Origin: an uncultured Aquimarina sp.
Lineage (GTDB): Bacteria; Bacteroidota; Bacteroidia; Flavobacteriales; Flavobacteriaceae
Direction: 5' to 3'
Assembly: GCA_947503835.1 (NCBI GenBank)
Contig: CANNFM010000001.1
Location: forward strand, 558,001 to 622,000
DNA length: 64,000 nucleotides
The notes under the pieces: generated by a model
Told to the model about the DNA's origin: nothing
The model's database searches: none
Seen by the model: the letters and a program-made list of their open reading frames with translations, nothing else
Program-made: the position numbers and the translations under genes
In this document: positions 8,905-19,200 of the stretch, piece after piece
Layout of the letters: the number at the start of each line of letters is the position of its first letter
How positions within the stretch are numbered: the stretch's first letter is position 1

Positions 8905-9023
8905 GCGTCAATTCGAGTGATTTTTCACAGTGAAACGAAGAAAAATTATATCAAGAATAGCTTTAAGATAAAATTCTATTCTCGATACATTCCTCCCTAT
9001 GGTCGAAACACTCGAATTGACGA
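8905..9023. repeat. Dispersed palindromic repeat, full copy (GTCAATTCGAGTG family)
   Basis: A 14-bp perfect inverted repeat, CGTCAATTCGAGTG (8906-8919) and CACTCGAATTGACG (9009-9022), bounds about 119 bp. Inner arms TATCAAGAATAG and CTATTCTCGATA also pair imperfectly, so the whole element can fold into a long hairpin. Related copies lie at 28999, 49551 and 51676. No gene lies inside. It sits between the DUF4136 start and the gdhA terminator. Confidence 0.8.
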
Positions 9024-9087
9024 ATTTTAATCTAAAAAAATCAAAATGCACAACAGATTTATACTATAAAAATACATAAGAAAAATT

Positions 9088-9118
9088 AAAGCCGTTTGAG
9101 ACAAACTCAGACGGCTTT
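9088..9118 (-). terminator. Intrinsic terminator of gdhA
   Basis: AAAGCCGTTTGAG (9088-9100) pairs with CTCAGACGGCTTT (9106-9118) with one G-U pair and an ACAAA loop. On the minus strand the stem is followed by AATTTTTCTT. It lies 25 bp beyond the gdhA stop codon. Confidence 0.85.
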
Positions 9119-9143
9119 AGATTTATTACGATTTGATTGTATT

Positions 9144-10490
<1,347 letters not shown>

Positions 10491-10535
10491 TTAATTGGAT
10501 TAATAGATTCTTATCTAAACGTTGATTTATTGTGT

Positions 10536-10543
10536 CAAATATA
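10536..10543 (-). promoter_or_regulatory. Putative gdhA promoter -7 box (TATATTTG)
   Basis: Read on the minus strand this is TATATTTG, a perfect match to the Bacteroidota -7 consensus TAnnTTTG, about 50 nt before the gdhA ATG. A T-rich GGTTTTTTT lies 10-18 nt further upstream; no clear TTG -33 element is seen. Confidence 0.4.
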
Positions 10544-10588
10544 TGATATTCCTAAAAAAACCGCGCTCTTTTTTTTAATTTAATAACG

Positions 10589-11728
10589 TTACCCTATTGC
10601 CTGTTCTAAATCTGCAATTAAATCATCTACATCTTCTATACCCACACTTAATCTAATCAAAGAATCTACAACACCTGTTTTTTCGCGTTCTTCTTTTGGG
10701 ATAGAAGCATGCGTCATACTTGCCGGATGGCCTGCTAGGCTTTCTACACCCCCAAGAGATTCTGCCAAGGTAAAAATCTTTAAATTCTCTACTATTTTAA
10801 TGGCACTATCATAATCACTACCTTTTGTGACGAAAGAAATCATTCCTCCAAAACCATCCATTTGCGCTTTGGCAATATCATGATTAGGGTGGTCCTCAAA
10901 ACCTGGCCAGTATACTTTTTCAATTTTAGGATGATTTTTAAGGTATTTTGCAATGGCTTCTCCGTTTTCGCAATGACGTTGCATACGAATGTGCAATGTT
11001 TTAATCCCTCGTAAAGCCAAGAAACTATCTTGCGGCCCACAAACGGCTCCACTTGCATTCTGGATGAAGTATAATTTCTCTGCAATTTCTTCATCTTTTA
11101 CAATCAATGCCCCCATTACCAAATCACTATGCCCCCCGATATATTTTGTAGCACTGTGCATAACAATATCAGCCCCAAGATCCAAAGGTCTCTGTAAATA
11201 AGGAGTTGCAAATGTATTATCTACGGCAAGAATTATATTATGTTTTTTTGATACTTCTGCAATAGCTTTGATATCAATAATATTCATCATAGGATTGGTA
11301 GGAGTTTCAATCCAAATCAATTTTGTATTATCATTTATATAACTGGCTACTTTATTTGCATTTTTCATACCGATAAAGTGAAACTTGATCCCAAAATCTT
11401 CAAAAATTTTGGTAAATAAGCGATACGTTCCTCCGTATAAGTCATTGGTAGAAATTACCTCATCACCAGGTTTTAACAATTTGATGACTGCATCAATTGC
11501 CGCTAGCCCCGATCCAAATGCTAATCCAAACTTTCCGTTTTCGATACTAGCTAATGAATTTTCTAATGCCTTTCTTGTGGGGTTATGTGTCCTACTATAT
11601 TCAAAACCTTTATGACCTCCAGGAGTGGTTTGAGCGTATGTTGATGTTTGATAAATCGGAGGCATTACAGCACCATAAGCCGGATCATGTTCTTGCCCCC
11701 CGTGTATTGTTTTGGTGTTAAATTTCAT
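10589..11728 (-). CDS. metB: Cystathionine gamma-synthase / gamma-lyase family PLP enzyme
   Basis: This 379-aa cytoplasmic enzyme belongs to the Cys/Met-metabolism PLP family. Motifs in order are TKTIHGGQ at the N-terminus, YSRTHNPTRKALE, SGLAAIDAV, the loop ISTNDLYGGTYRLF, VDNTFATPYLQ, and SATKYIGGHSD with the PLP Lys at residue 195. The C-terminus has SLGGVESLAGHPASMTH and RLSVGIEDVDDLIADLE. Synthase (methionine synthesis via cystathionine) and gamma-lyase cannot be told apart reliably by eye, so the symbol is the more likely of two. It appears monocistronic, with a perfect TACATTTG box about 76 nt upstream. Confidence 0.85.
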   Translation of the reverse strand: MKFNTKTIHGGQEHDPAYGAVMPPIYQTSTYAQTTPGGHKGFEYSRTHNPTRKALENSLASIENGKFGLAFGSGLAAIDAVIKLLKPGDEVISTNDLYGGTYRLFTKIFEDFGIKFHFIGMKNANKVASYINDNTKLIWIETPTNPMMNIIDIKAIAEVSKKHNIILAVDNTFATPYLQRPLDLGADIVMHSATKYIGGHSDLVMGALIVKDEEIAEKLYFIQNASGAVCGPQDSFLALRGIKTLHIRMQRHCENGEAIAKYLKNHPKIEKVYWPGFEDHPNHDIAKAQMDGFGGMISFVTKGSDYDSAIKIVENLKIFTLAESLGGVESLAGHPASMTHASIPKEEREKTGVVDSLIRLSVGIEDVDDLIADLEQAIG

Positions 11729-11803
11729 TTATTTTTATTGATCAAATGGAATTCCTTTGATAAGAAAAAATTAACTTGCTCGTTTTTATGTTAAAAAACT
11801 GAA

Positions 11804-11811
11804 CAAATGTA
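11804..11811 (-). promoter_or_regulatory. Putative promoter -7 box of the cystathionine synthase gene (TACATTTG)
   Basis: On the minus strand the sequence is TACATTTG, matching TAnnTTTG exactly, 76 nt before the ATG at 11728. The expected TTG at -33 is not at the ideal spacing: a TTG lies 26 nt upstream and a TTT about 16 nt upstream. Confidence 0.4.
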
Positions 11812-11856
11812 TGATTTAATTCGTTTTAAACATATTCCAATCAATATCTTTAGTAG

Positions 11857-12636
11857 ATGATTAACACAAAACCTAACACCTACCCAAAAATTGTTTTTTT
11901 ACTACTAATTTTGATGGGTTTATCTAGTTGTACAAAGAGGGAATCTTTCACTTTTGAAAAGCAAAATTTTGCAGTAGATCAACTACTCGATTGCAAAACT
12001 ATAGATTGTGCTTCTTTAGAAATTAATTTATTGAAAATTGAGGATGATTCTCAAATTTCGTCAACCATAAATAAGGAAATTGAAAAAGTGGCCTGTGCGG
12101 TTTTGAACATTGGTGAGAATCAACCTGAAGGGTCGATGAAACAAGCGATGCAGCAATTTAATAGTTCGTACCAAAAAATTAGCAATGAGTTTCCGGATGA
12201 AATTGTTCCTTATGAGGCCACTATTGATTGTGAGTTAAGTTTTCAATGTGAAAGTTTAATCTCTATCATTATGGACTCTTATGTCTTTACGGGTGGAGCC
12301 CATGGATATGGTGGTATTTCATATATTAATGTTGATCCTAAAACCGGAAAACGAATCTCGAATAAAGAATTATTTAAAGAGTATTCAGAATTTGAAAGTT
12401 ATGCCGAAAAGATATTTAGATCCCAAAATGAGATCTTGGATGGCGAATCTATAAATAGCACTGGTTTCTTTTTTGAAAATGACAAATTTGCTTTACCCGA
12501 AAATATTGGGTTCACCGAAAATGAAATAATCCTCTATTACAATCCATACGAAATCAGCTCCTATGCCGAAGGTGCGGTTGAGATAAAACTGAATAAGGAA
12601 GAAGTAGCTTCGTTTTGTGCTTTTGAGATTTTATAA
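11857..12636 (+). CDS. Lipoprotein with DUF4163/DUF3298 (PdaC/RsiV-like) domains
   Basis: This 259-aa protein has a lipoprotein signal (KIVFLLLILMGLSSC, lipid Cys at 25). The body matches the DUF4163-DUF3298 pair found in RsiV and PdaC: INKEIEKVACAVL early, YEATIDCELSFQCESLISIIMDSYVFTGGAHG in the centre, then NVDPKTGKRISNKELF and LPENIGFTENEIILYYNPYEI near the end, with FTGGAHGYG the most telling motif. In RsiV this domain binds lysozyme, but no sigma-factor gene is adjacent, so the role here is unknown. It is divergent from the cystathionine synthase gene, and its 3' end overlaps the convergent DinB-like gene by 6 bp. Confidence 0.8.
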   Translation: MINTKPNTYPKIVFLLLILMGLSSCTKRESFTFEKQNFAVDQLLDCKTIDCASLEINLLKIEDDSQISSTINKEIEKVACAVLNIGENQPEGSMKQAMQQFNSSYQKISNEFPDEIVPYEATIDCELSFQCESLISIIMDSYVFTGGAHGYGGISYINVDPKTGKRISNKELFKEYSEFESYAEKIFRSQNEILDGESINSTGFFFENDKFALPENIGFTENEIILYYNPYEISSYAEGAVEIKLNKEEVASFCAFEIL

Positions 12637-13086
12637 GGATTTTTTAAGCGCCAAAATATACCCCAGATGAATTCCTTCATGAAAATTATTGAAATTTAAT
12701 GCATCTTGTATAGATTTTAATACAAAACCTGTGCTCGTTGGATACTCTTGAAAACCTTTAAAAATATCAGCTTCAATATCTTTCTCGGTTTGATCCAAAG
12801 TAGAAAACAAGAGTGTTCTTACCTTATCAACCTCTTCTTGAGTCACAGCTCCTTCTGTCTTAGTCCCTTTTTTATATCTATTCACCATTTCGGCATCTAT
12901 CATCAGGGGCAGCCCACTTAATTTATACACCAATAATTGCTGTGTTACCACAACATGAGCAATGTTCCAGATCAAATTATTACTAAATCCATCAGGGACT
13001 TTGTTAAGTTGTTCTAAAGAATAATGATCCAGGATTTTTTCAAGTAAACGACGATTGGTTCGTGTGATTTCTAATGGATATTGCAT
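12631..13086 (-). CDS. DinB-family protein
   Basis: This 151-aa protein is a probable four-helix-bundle DinB/YfiT-like member. The family's metal-binding histidines appear in NIAHVVVTQQLL (around residue 49) and in NNFHEGIHLGYILALKK near the C-terminus. DinB-like proteins include bacillithiol- or mycothiol-dependent transferases as well as many of unknown activity. Flavobacteria do make bacillithiol, so thiol transfer is possible, but nothing in the sequence proves it. It is a single gene convergent with the lipoprotein on its left and divergent from the ArsC-like gene on its right. Confidence 0.8.
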   Translation of the reverse strand: MQYPLEITRTNRRLLEKILDHYSLEQLNKVPDGFSNNLIWNIAHVVVTQQLLVYKLSGLPLMIDAEMVNRYKKGTKTEGAVTQEEVDKVRTLLFSTLDQTEKDIEADIFKGFQEYPTSTGFVLKSIQDALNFNNFHEGIHLGYILALKKSL

Positions 13087-13175
13087 GAGGTTCTTAATTT
13101 TTAGCCAAAAATATGAGTTTTAATTTTGAAATGAATTTCCTTTGTGATGATTTTTACACTTAAAATAATTTCATT

Positions 13176-13529
13176 TTGAAAAAAATATACCATCTCTCAA
13201 CTTGTGATACTTGTAAGCGAATTATCAAGGAATTGAATCCTTCTTCTGAATTTGTATTGCAAGACATTAAATCAGAATCAATTACCACAGAACAAATTGA
13301 AGAAATGTATAAACTTGTCGGAAGCTACGAGGCATTATTTAGCAAAAGAGCCAGGTTGTACAAAGAACGAGATCTTAAAAACCAGAATCTATCTGAAGAA
13401 GATTATAAAACACTAATCCTGGAGCATTATACGTTTCTAAAACGTCCGGTTGTTATTGTGGGCGATCAAATCTTTGTGGGTAACAGCAAAAAAGTGGTTG
13501 AAGCGGCTAACACTGCAATTAATGGATAA
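13176..13529 (+). CDS. ArsC/Spx-family glutaredoxin-like protein
   Basis: This 117-aa thioredoxin-fold protein begins at TTG (MKKIYHLSTCDTCKR). It carries a CxxC motif at residues 10-13 (CDTC) and the family end LKRPVVIVGDQIFVGNS. The central part (YEALFSKRARLYKERDL) is the helical insert typical of the ArsC/YffB/Spx group. Arsenate reduction is not certain: many relatives are regulators or unknown reductases, and no ars genes are nearby. The TTG start is chosen because it gives the conserved KKIYHLSTC N-terminus with no ATG upstream. Its last 8 bp overlap the next gene, so the two are likely translationally coupled. Confidence 0.8.
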   Translation: MKKIYHLSTCDTCKRIIKELNPSSEFVLQDIKSESITTEQIEEMYKLVGSYEALFSKRARLYKERDLKNQNLSEEDYKTLILEHYTFLKRPVVIVGDQIFVGNSKKVVEAANTAING

Positions 13530-14421
13530 AAGAACAGCCGCCTTACTTGCTGCTTTTGGAGCCAGTTTGATCTATGCGATCAATCACACTGTGGCTAAAG
13601 GGGTTATGCCTACTTACATAAAACCATTTGGGTTTATTTTATTGAGAGTTGTAGGTGCCGCCATTTTGTTTTGGTTAGCATCAATCTGGGCTCCCAAACA
13701 AAAAATTAAAAAGAGTGATTGGCCAAGAATAATTGCCTGTGCTATTTTTGGGATGGTCATTAATATGTTGATGTTTTTTAAGGGCTTACAATTATCGACA
13801 CCTATTAACAGTTCGGTGATGATTACCGTCTCTCCTATTCTGGTATTTATACTATCGGCTATTCTTATAAAGGAAAAAATCACTTTTTTAAGAACTTTAG
13901 GTATTTTATTGGGCTTCTCGGGAGCGTTAGGCCTTATTCTTTTTGGAGCAGAATTACGTCAGGATGCACCTAATATCCCTTTGGGGAATACCTTATTTAT
14001 TATTAATGCAGCCTCGTATGCTTTATATCTGGTATTGGTAAAGCCTTTAACGGCAAAATACCATTCGATCACCTTAATGAAATGGTTTTTTCTTATTGGT
14101 GTGGTCATTAACTTCCCGCTTACCATTTCAGAATTTAATGAGGTACAATGGACATCTTTACCATTAGATGTAATCTGGGTAATGGTTTTTGTAGTTATAG
14201 GCACCACGTTCTTTACCTATTTATTAAATGTATTCGCATTAAGAACCCTAAAAGCTTCAACTATTGGTGCATTTATTTATCTACAACCCTTGCTAGCTAT
14301 AAGTTTTGCTATGGCCATGGGCGCAGATTCGTTAAGTGTAGTTAAAGTACTATCTGCCTTGTTAGTTTTCTTAGGGGTGTATTTGGTGACCAGATCACCA
14401 AAAAACAAAAATTTAGGATAA
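13522..14421 (+). CDS. EamA/DMT-family transporter
   Basis: This 299-aa inner-membrane protein consists of two EamA repeats of five helices. I chose the ATG at 13522 (MDKRTAALLAAFGASLIYAIN) because the upstream in-frame extension lies entirely inside the ArsC-like gene and is not hydrophobic. Typical DMT landmarks are ASLIYAINHTVAKG in helix 1, FGFILLRVVGAAILFW, STPINSSVMITVSPILVFILSAI, and in the second repeat ASYALYLVLVKPL and STIGAFIYLQPLLAISFAM. Members export amino acids, nucleotides or other metabolites; the substrate cannot be read. It overlaps the ArsC-like gene by 8 bp and the convergent thioesterase gene by 9 bp. Confidence 0.88.
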   Translation: MDKRTAALLAAFGASLIYAINHTVAKGVMPTYIKPFGFILLRVVGAAILFWLASIWAPKQKIKKSDWPRIIACAIFGMVINMLMFFKGLQLSTPINSSVMITVSPILVFILSAILIKEKITFLRTLGILLGFSGALGLILFGAELRQDAPNIPLGNTLFIINAASYALYLVLVKPLTAKYHSITLMKWFFLIGVVINFPLTISEFNEVQWTSLPLDVIWVMVFVVIGTTFFTYLLNVFALRTLKASTIGAFIYLQPLLAISFAMAMGADSLSVVKVLSALLVFLGVYLVTRSPKNKNLG

Positions 14422-14901
14422 ATCTACAGGAACCTTGGCAAACCTTCTGGTATCTTCTTTGGTAAGGACTTTAAAATCCTTAGGGCGTTCAATTCCATCT
14501 AAAAAATGACGCATTTCTTCAGGAAGACCAATTAATTTTCGTGTTCCCAAATCCATCCAGGCACCCATCATTTCGCATTGCGCGAAATTTTTTCCTTTAT
14601 GATCATAAAAGTTATGTCTAAATTCAAAGAACTTTCCGTCTTCACTTAATCCAGAAACTTCTAAAGAAACTTGAATCGGTCTTCCGTAAAAAACTTCTTT
14701 AAAATAGTAGATATGCTCATAAAATACGACCGGTCCTATATTAAGTTTTCCTAACAAACGTCTGTCAAAACCTTGCTCTGTTAAAAAAGACATTCGGGTA
14801 TGTGCTGCTAATTCTATATACGCTTTATTCGCCAAATGACGATTGGCGTCGATATCATTCCATCTAATTTCAAAATCCTTTATATACATAGTGCCTTCCA
14901 T
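14413..14901 (-). CDS. Acyl-CoA / acyl-ACP thioesterase (hot-dog fold, 4HBT_2)
   Basis: This 162-aa protein has a hot-dog fold. The signature IRWNDIDANRHLANKAYIELAA carries the Asp and His/Asn pattern of the 4-hydroxybenzoyl-CoA thioesterase family. It continues with YFKEVFYGRPIQVSLEVSGL and a central FFEFRHNFYDHKGKNFAQCEM, followed by GAWMDLGTRKLIGLPEE. It should hydrolyse acyl thioesters in the cytoplasm; the acyl group is not deducible. An internal ATG four codons on (14889) gives the more usual start MYIKDFEIRW, so the true start may be there. It converges on and overlaps the EamA gene by 9 bp. Confidence 0.85.
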   Translation of the reverse strand: MEGTMYIKDFEIRWNDIDANRHLANKAYIELAAHTRMSFLTEQGFDRRLLGKLNIGPVVFYEHIYYFKEVFYGRPIQVSLEVSGLSEDGKFFEFRHNFYDHKGKNFAQCEMMGAWMDLGTRKLIGLPEEMRHFLDGIERPKDFKVLTKEDTRRFAKVPVDLS

Positions 14902-15081
14902 TTGGAGTTACAAAAATACGAAATATTTTATTATGCGTGCATAATAAAATAGTGTTAAAAACATATAGCATTGATGATTCCCCTAACCTCCTATTTAACG
15001 ATTCAGAACAACTTCAAAATTTAGACCCGGTCGTTTTTGGAAAACGAGTCAGGTCTTCTTATTTTAGGACAAAAATCACAC

Positions 15082-16083
15082 ATGTACATTAAACGAAACA
15101 TTGGTTGGGGTCTTATTCTTCGTTATGCCTGGAAAAATGTCTTTTTCTTCATTATATATACCGCAGGAATTTTTTCGCTATACTATTTCTTAGAATGGAC
15201 TTTTATTGATATTCCTTTTCAACCCCTAACGGTAATTGGTATTGCTGTCGCCTTTTATATTGGCTTTAAAAATAGCCAGAGCTATGATCGTTTTTGGGAA
15301 GCTCGCAAAATATGGGGAGGTATTGTCAATTATTCGCGTACATGGGCTAACCAGGTGTTAAGTCTGGTTAACGACGATCAACAAACCAAAAGTATTTTAA
15401 TTCATAGACATGTCGCATGGATCAATGCGTTACGTATTCAATTAAGACAACCCACTTCGTTTAGTCTCAAAGAAAATGCTGCAGTAGAGCGTTTATTTAA
15501 AAAACATGGTGAACAAAAACCTGCTTGTGATGCTACCAGGGATTTTTTATCTGATGAAGAGTATATTGATCTATTGCAAAGAAAAAATACCGCCACACAT
15601 GTTGTAAAAAATCAAGGTCTGCATATCAAAAAACTGTACGATGAAGGAAAAATAACAGAATTCGACAAACAGCTTTTTCATGGTGTTCTCGAAGAATTAT
15701 ATAACCTGCAAGGAAAGTGTGAACGTATCAAAAACACCCCATTCCCCAGGCAATATGCCTATTTTAGCACTGTTTTTACCTGGATTTTTGTATTACTCCT
15801 CCCCTTTGGAATGTTGAATGTTTTTGAGTCTGAACTCCAAGATATGCACCAGGATATACAACCCTGGTTTATCTTTTTAATGATCCCGTTATCGGTATTA
15901 GTCTCCTGGATTTTTACTACTATGGAAAAGATTGGAAGCAATAGCGAAGATCCTTTTGAAGGCCGCGTAAACGATGTACCCATGACCGCTTTATGCAGAA
16001 CTATAGAAATCGATCTGCGCGATATGCTTGATGAAGAAAACCTGCCTGAAAAAATAGCACCAAAAGATAATATACTGTATTAA
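15082..16083 (+). CDS. Bestrophin-family (UPF0187) anion channel
   Basis: This 333-aa membrane protein starts at ATG 15082 (MYIKRNIGWGLILRYAWK); an in-frame TTG 45 nt upstream is a weaker alternative. Bacterial bestrophin landmarks are visible: YAWKNVFFF, the pore-helix region VIGIAVAFYIGFKNSQSYDRFWEARKIWGGIVNYSR, and late PFGMLNVF and LMIPLSVLVSWIFTTMEKIG. The classic SEDPFEGRVNDVPM turn and LRDMLDEENLPEKI follow at the C-terminus. Bacterial homologues form pentameric ion channels. The last 11 codons plus the stop lie in a 37-bp sequence that recurs perfectly at 19457-19493, the next hydrolase gene's start; the two genes were probably adjacent before an insertion. Confidence 0.88.
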   Translation: MYIKRNIGWGLILRYAWKNVFFFIIYTAGIFSLYYFLEWTFIDIPFQPLTVIGIAVAFYIGFKNSQSYDRFWEARKIWGGIVNYSRTWANQVLSLVNDDQQTKSILIHRHVAWINALRIQLRQPTSFSLKENAAVERLFKKHGEQKPACDATRDFLSDEEYIDLLQRKNTATHVVKNQGLHIKKLYDEGKITEFDKQLFHGVLEELYNLQGKCERIKNTPFPRQYAYFSTVFTWIFVLLLPFGMLNVFESELQDMHQDIQPWFIFLMIPLSVLVSWIFTTMEKIGSNSEDPFEGRVNDVPMTALCRTIEIDLRDMLDEENLPEKIAPKDNILY

Positions 16084-16084
16084 T
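16048..16084. repeat. 37-bp direct repeat, left copy
   Basis: GAAAAAATAGCACCAAAAGA and the next 17 bases, to 16084, are identical to 19457-19493. The flanking bases differ (T/A before, A/G after). The copy lies at the end of the bestrophin gene, ending just past its TAA stop. Confidence 0.95.
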
Positions 16085-16130
16085 ACATTACTACTACTCA
16101 TCAACATATTCTGCTCAAAGAAGTTCTAAA

Positions 16131-16155
16131 AACATAATACTTTGATTATTATGTT
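16131..16155 (+). other. Hairpin between bestrophin and CHAT genes
   Basis: AACATAATA (16131-16139) and TATTATGTT (16147-16155) form a 9-bp perfect stem with loop CTTTGAT, followed by AACATTTTTAGTTTC. It could be a weak terminator for bestrophin or an operator for the CHAT gene, whose ATG is 49 bp downstream. Confidence 0.4.
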
Positions 16156-16203
16156 AACATTTTTAGTTTCTTTGTGGTTCGTAATAAAGCGAATAACAGA
16201 TTT

Positions 16204-19200
16204 ATGAAACAATTGCAATCCATTTTTTTAGCACCATTTATATCGATCTTTATTTTTTTGGTTTCATTTCAAACTGCTAGTGCACAAGTAGAAAATGATA
16301 CCATACTTGCTTCGCAATATTTTAATAAAGCAGATTCATTATTGGTCGATAGAAAATATGATGAATCCATTAAACTATTTAAAAAAGCATTACCCATCTA
16401 TACAAAAGCAAAAGCATGGAAAAAGGTAGTAAACTGTTATAATAAACTAGCGGAAAACCAGTGGGAGAATCGAAAACTAGAACAATCCATACAGAATTCG
16501 AAAAAAGCATTACATATTATCGATACTCATTTTGAAAACAACAGCGAAGAAAGAGCGACCACTTATGATAATATGGGTTACTATTACGAAAGTATTCCAG
16601 AGTATGATACTGCTAAAACATATTACCAAAAAGCACTAGAGATTCGACAAAAAATACTCCAAGAAGAACATCCCGACATCGCAGTTTCCTATAATAATTT
16701 GGGGGTTGTTCACTACTACACCGCCGAGTATAAAACTGCATTACAGTACTACAAAAAAGCCTTAGCAATTCTATTAAAGACACTAGGTCCCGATAACCCA
16801 AAAACTGGGATTTGCTATAATAATATTGGGATTATTTATTATTTAATGGGAAATCTAAGCAAAGCCATAGAATATTATAAAAAAACTGTAGTCATAACCA
16901 TAAAGGAATCTGGAGAAAATCATCTTCGTGTTGGATTATGTTATACAAATATTGGTGTAGCCTACAATATCCTTAATCAACGTGATAACGCCCTGAACTA
17001 TTATCAAAAGGCATTAGCAATTTTTATTGAGAATGAATTTTTGGATGGCGTAAGCAATATATACAGAAATATAGGAGTAATTCTATATGATCAGGGAAAG
17101 TATGACGAAGCATTACAATATTATAAGAAGAGTATTGGTATAAGACAAGAAGTATTTGGAGAAAACCATCCAGAAGTCGCAACTGTATACACGGGTATAG
17201 GTGTGCTCTTTTTTAGCAAAGGAGATAATGAAAAAGCACTACAAAACCTTAATAAAGCCTTAAATATTTATAAAGCTAGCCAAGGGGAAAACCACGATGA
17301 TGTTGCTCTATTATATTCTGATATTGGAAACGTCTATACTCGTTACAAAGATTATGATATTGCATTAAAATATCATAAAAAATCCTTATCAATATATAAA
17401 CTTATCTTTGATAGTATTAATCCAAAACTCACAAAACTCCATAATAGTATTGCAAATCTTTACATATATAAAAAAGAATACCGCAATGCTTTGTTTCATT
17501 GCGAAAAGGGATTAAATATTTTACTTTCTGCCTACGGAGAACAACATCCTCTTACTGCAACTGCTTATAATGATGTAGCGTCAATTTATAATGAACAAGA
17601 GGACTATACTACTGCAATTTTGAATTTTGACAAAGCACTTTTAGCCAACAGCAAAGATAAAGATCAAAAAGATATTGAGAACACGTTCGACCCCAGTCAA
17701 TACTATGATTCGAAACTGGTGTTAGAAACCCTTCAAGGTAAAGCTACCGCATTGCGATTAAGATATCAACGAAACAAAGACAAACAAGATCTTGATCAAA
17801 GTATCGCTATCAATCAAAACGCAAGTGTCCTCATTAATTATATACGACAGTCTTATAGAAATTATCAAGACAAGATATCATTTTCTAAACAGGCCAATGA
17901 GACCTATGCAAATGCGATAAAAACTCATTTATACCTAAATAAACAAACACATGAACAAAAGTCACTAGAAGATGCATTTTACTATGCCGAAAAAGGCAAG
18001 TTCAATACTTTGAAAGAGCAATTAAATGACTCTGATGCAAAAAGCATTTCAGGGCTGTCCTTGGGATTAATGAAGATGGAAAAAGAACTAAAAACAAATC
18101 AAGCCTTCTATCAATCACAAATCATCGATCAACTATCTAGTACTTCAACCGATTCTACAAAAATAAAAGACTTTGAAAACGAATTGTTTGATATCAACAG
18201 AAGGCAAGATTCCTTAACCAAAATATTAGAAAAAAACTATCCCAAATATTATCAACTCAAACACCAAAGCAACATCATCTCCGTAGCAGAGATTCAGGAA
18301 AAATTAGGCAATAATCAAACTCTTCTTGAGTTTTTTGTTGCGGATAGCGTTTCCTACGTATTTACTATTTCCAAAAATGACCTCCAAGTAAAAGAACTAT
18401 ATACTGCCAAACTTGCTATGCAAATTGAAGAATACCGCAATAGTATTACTTCAAAAAATATGAAAGAGTATAAAAAACAAGGACATCAATTGTTCAATAA
18501 ACTGATGGATCCTATTAAAGATAATTTTGTAGGTGATGAACTCATTATCGTTCCCGATGGACCTTTATGGCATCTTAACTTTGAGTTGTTGTTAACGCAA
18601 AATGATAACACCAACAATCCAAAAGAATTATCCTATCTGCTCAAGAATTATGCAATAAGCTATGCCAATTCGGCTAATCTATTGTTTAACCCTTTTAAAA
18701 GTGAATTGCAATCTGAAAAACAACAAGAATGTCTTGCTTTTTCATTCTCTGATAGTGCTAACATTTCGAATGCAAATACCATGAGTTTGGCAACCCTTAG
18801 GAATACTGGTGATGACTTGCCAGGAACTCGTAAAGAGATCAAAGCCATTGCCGATATTATAAATGGACAATATTATTATGGATCAGAAGCTGTAGAAGCT
18901 AATTTTAAGAAAAATGCCAATAAATACAATATTCTTCACCTGGCATTACATGGTGAAGTTGATAATGAACGCCCAGAAAACTCTAAGCTATATTTTACAA
19001 AGAGCAAGGACACCTTAGAAGATAACCTTTTGTATAGCCATGAATTATTTGCTCTTAATATTCCCGCAGAGCTTGTAGTACTCAGTGCCTGCAACACAGG
19101 AAGTGGTAAAATAGCCAAAGGAGAAGGTATTATGAGTTTAGGAAGTGCTTTTCAATATGCGGGAACCAAGAGTTTGTTACTTACCAGCTGGGAAGTATCG

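Noticed and set aside
13450..13521. Upstream start of the EamA transporter
   Set aside because: The extension lies inside the ArsC-like gene, is not hydrophobic and the ATG at 13522 gives a normal first helix.
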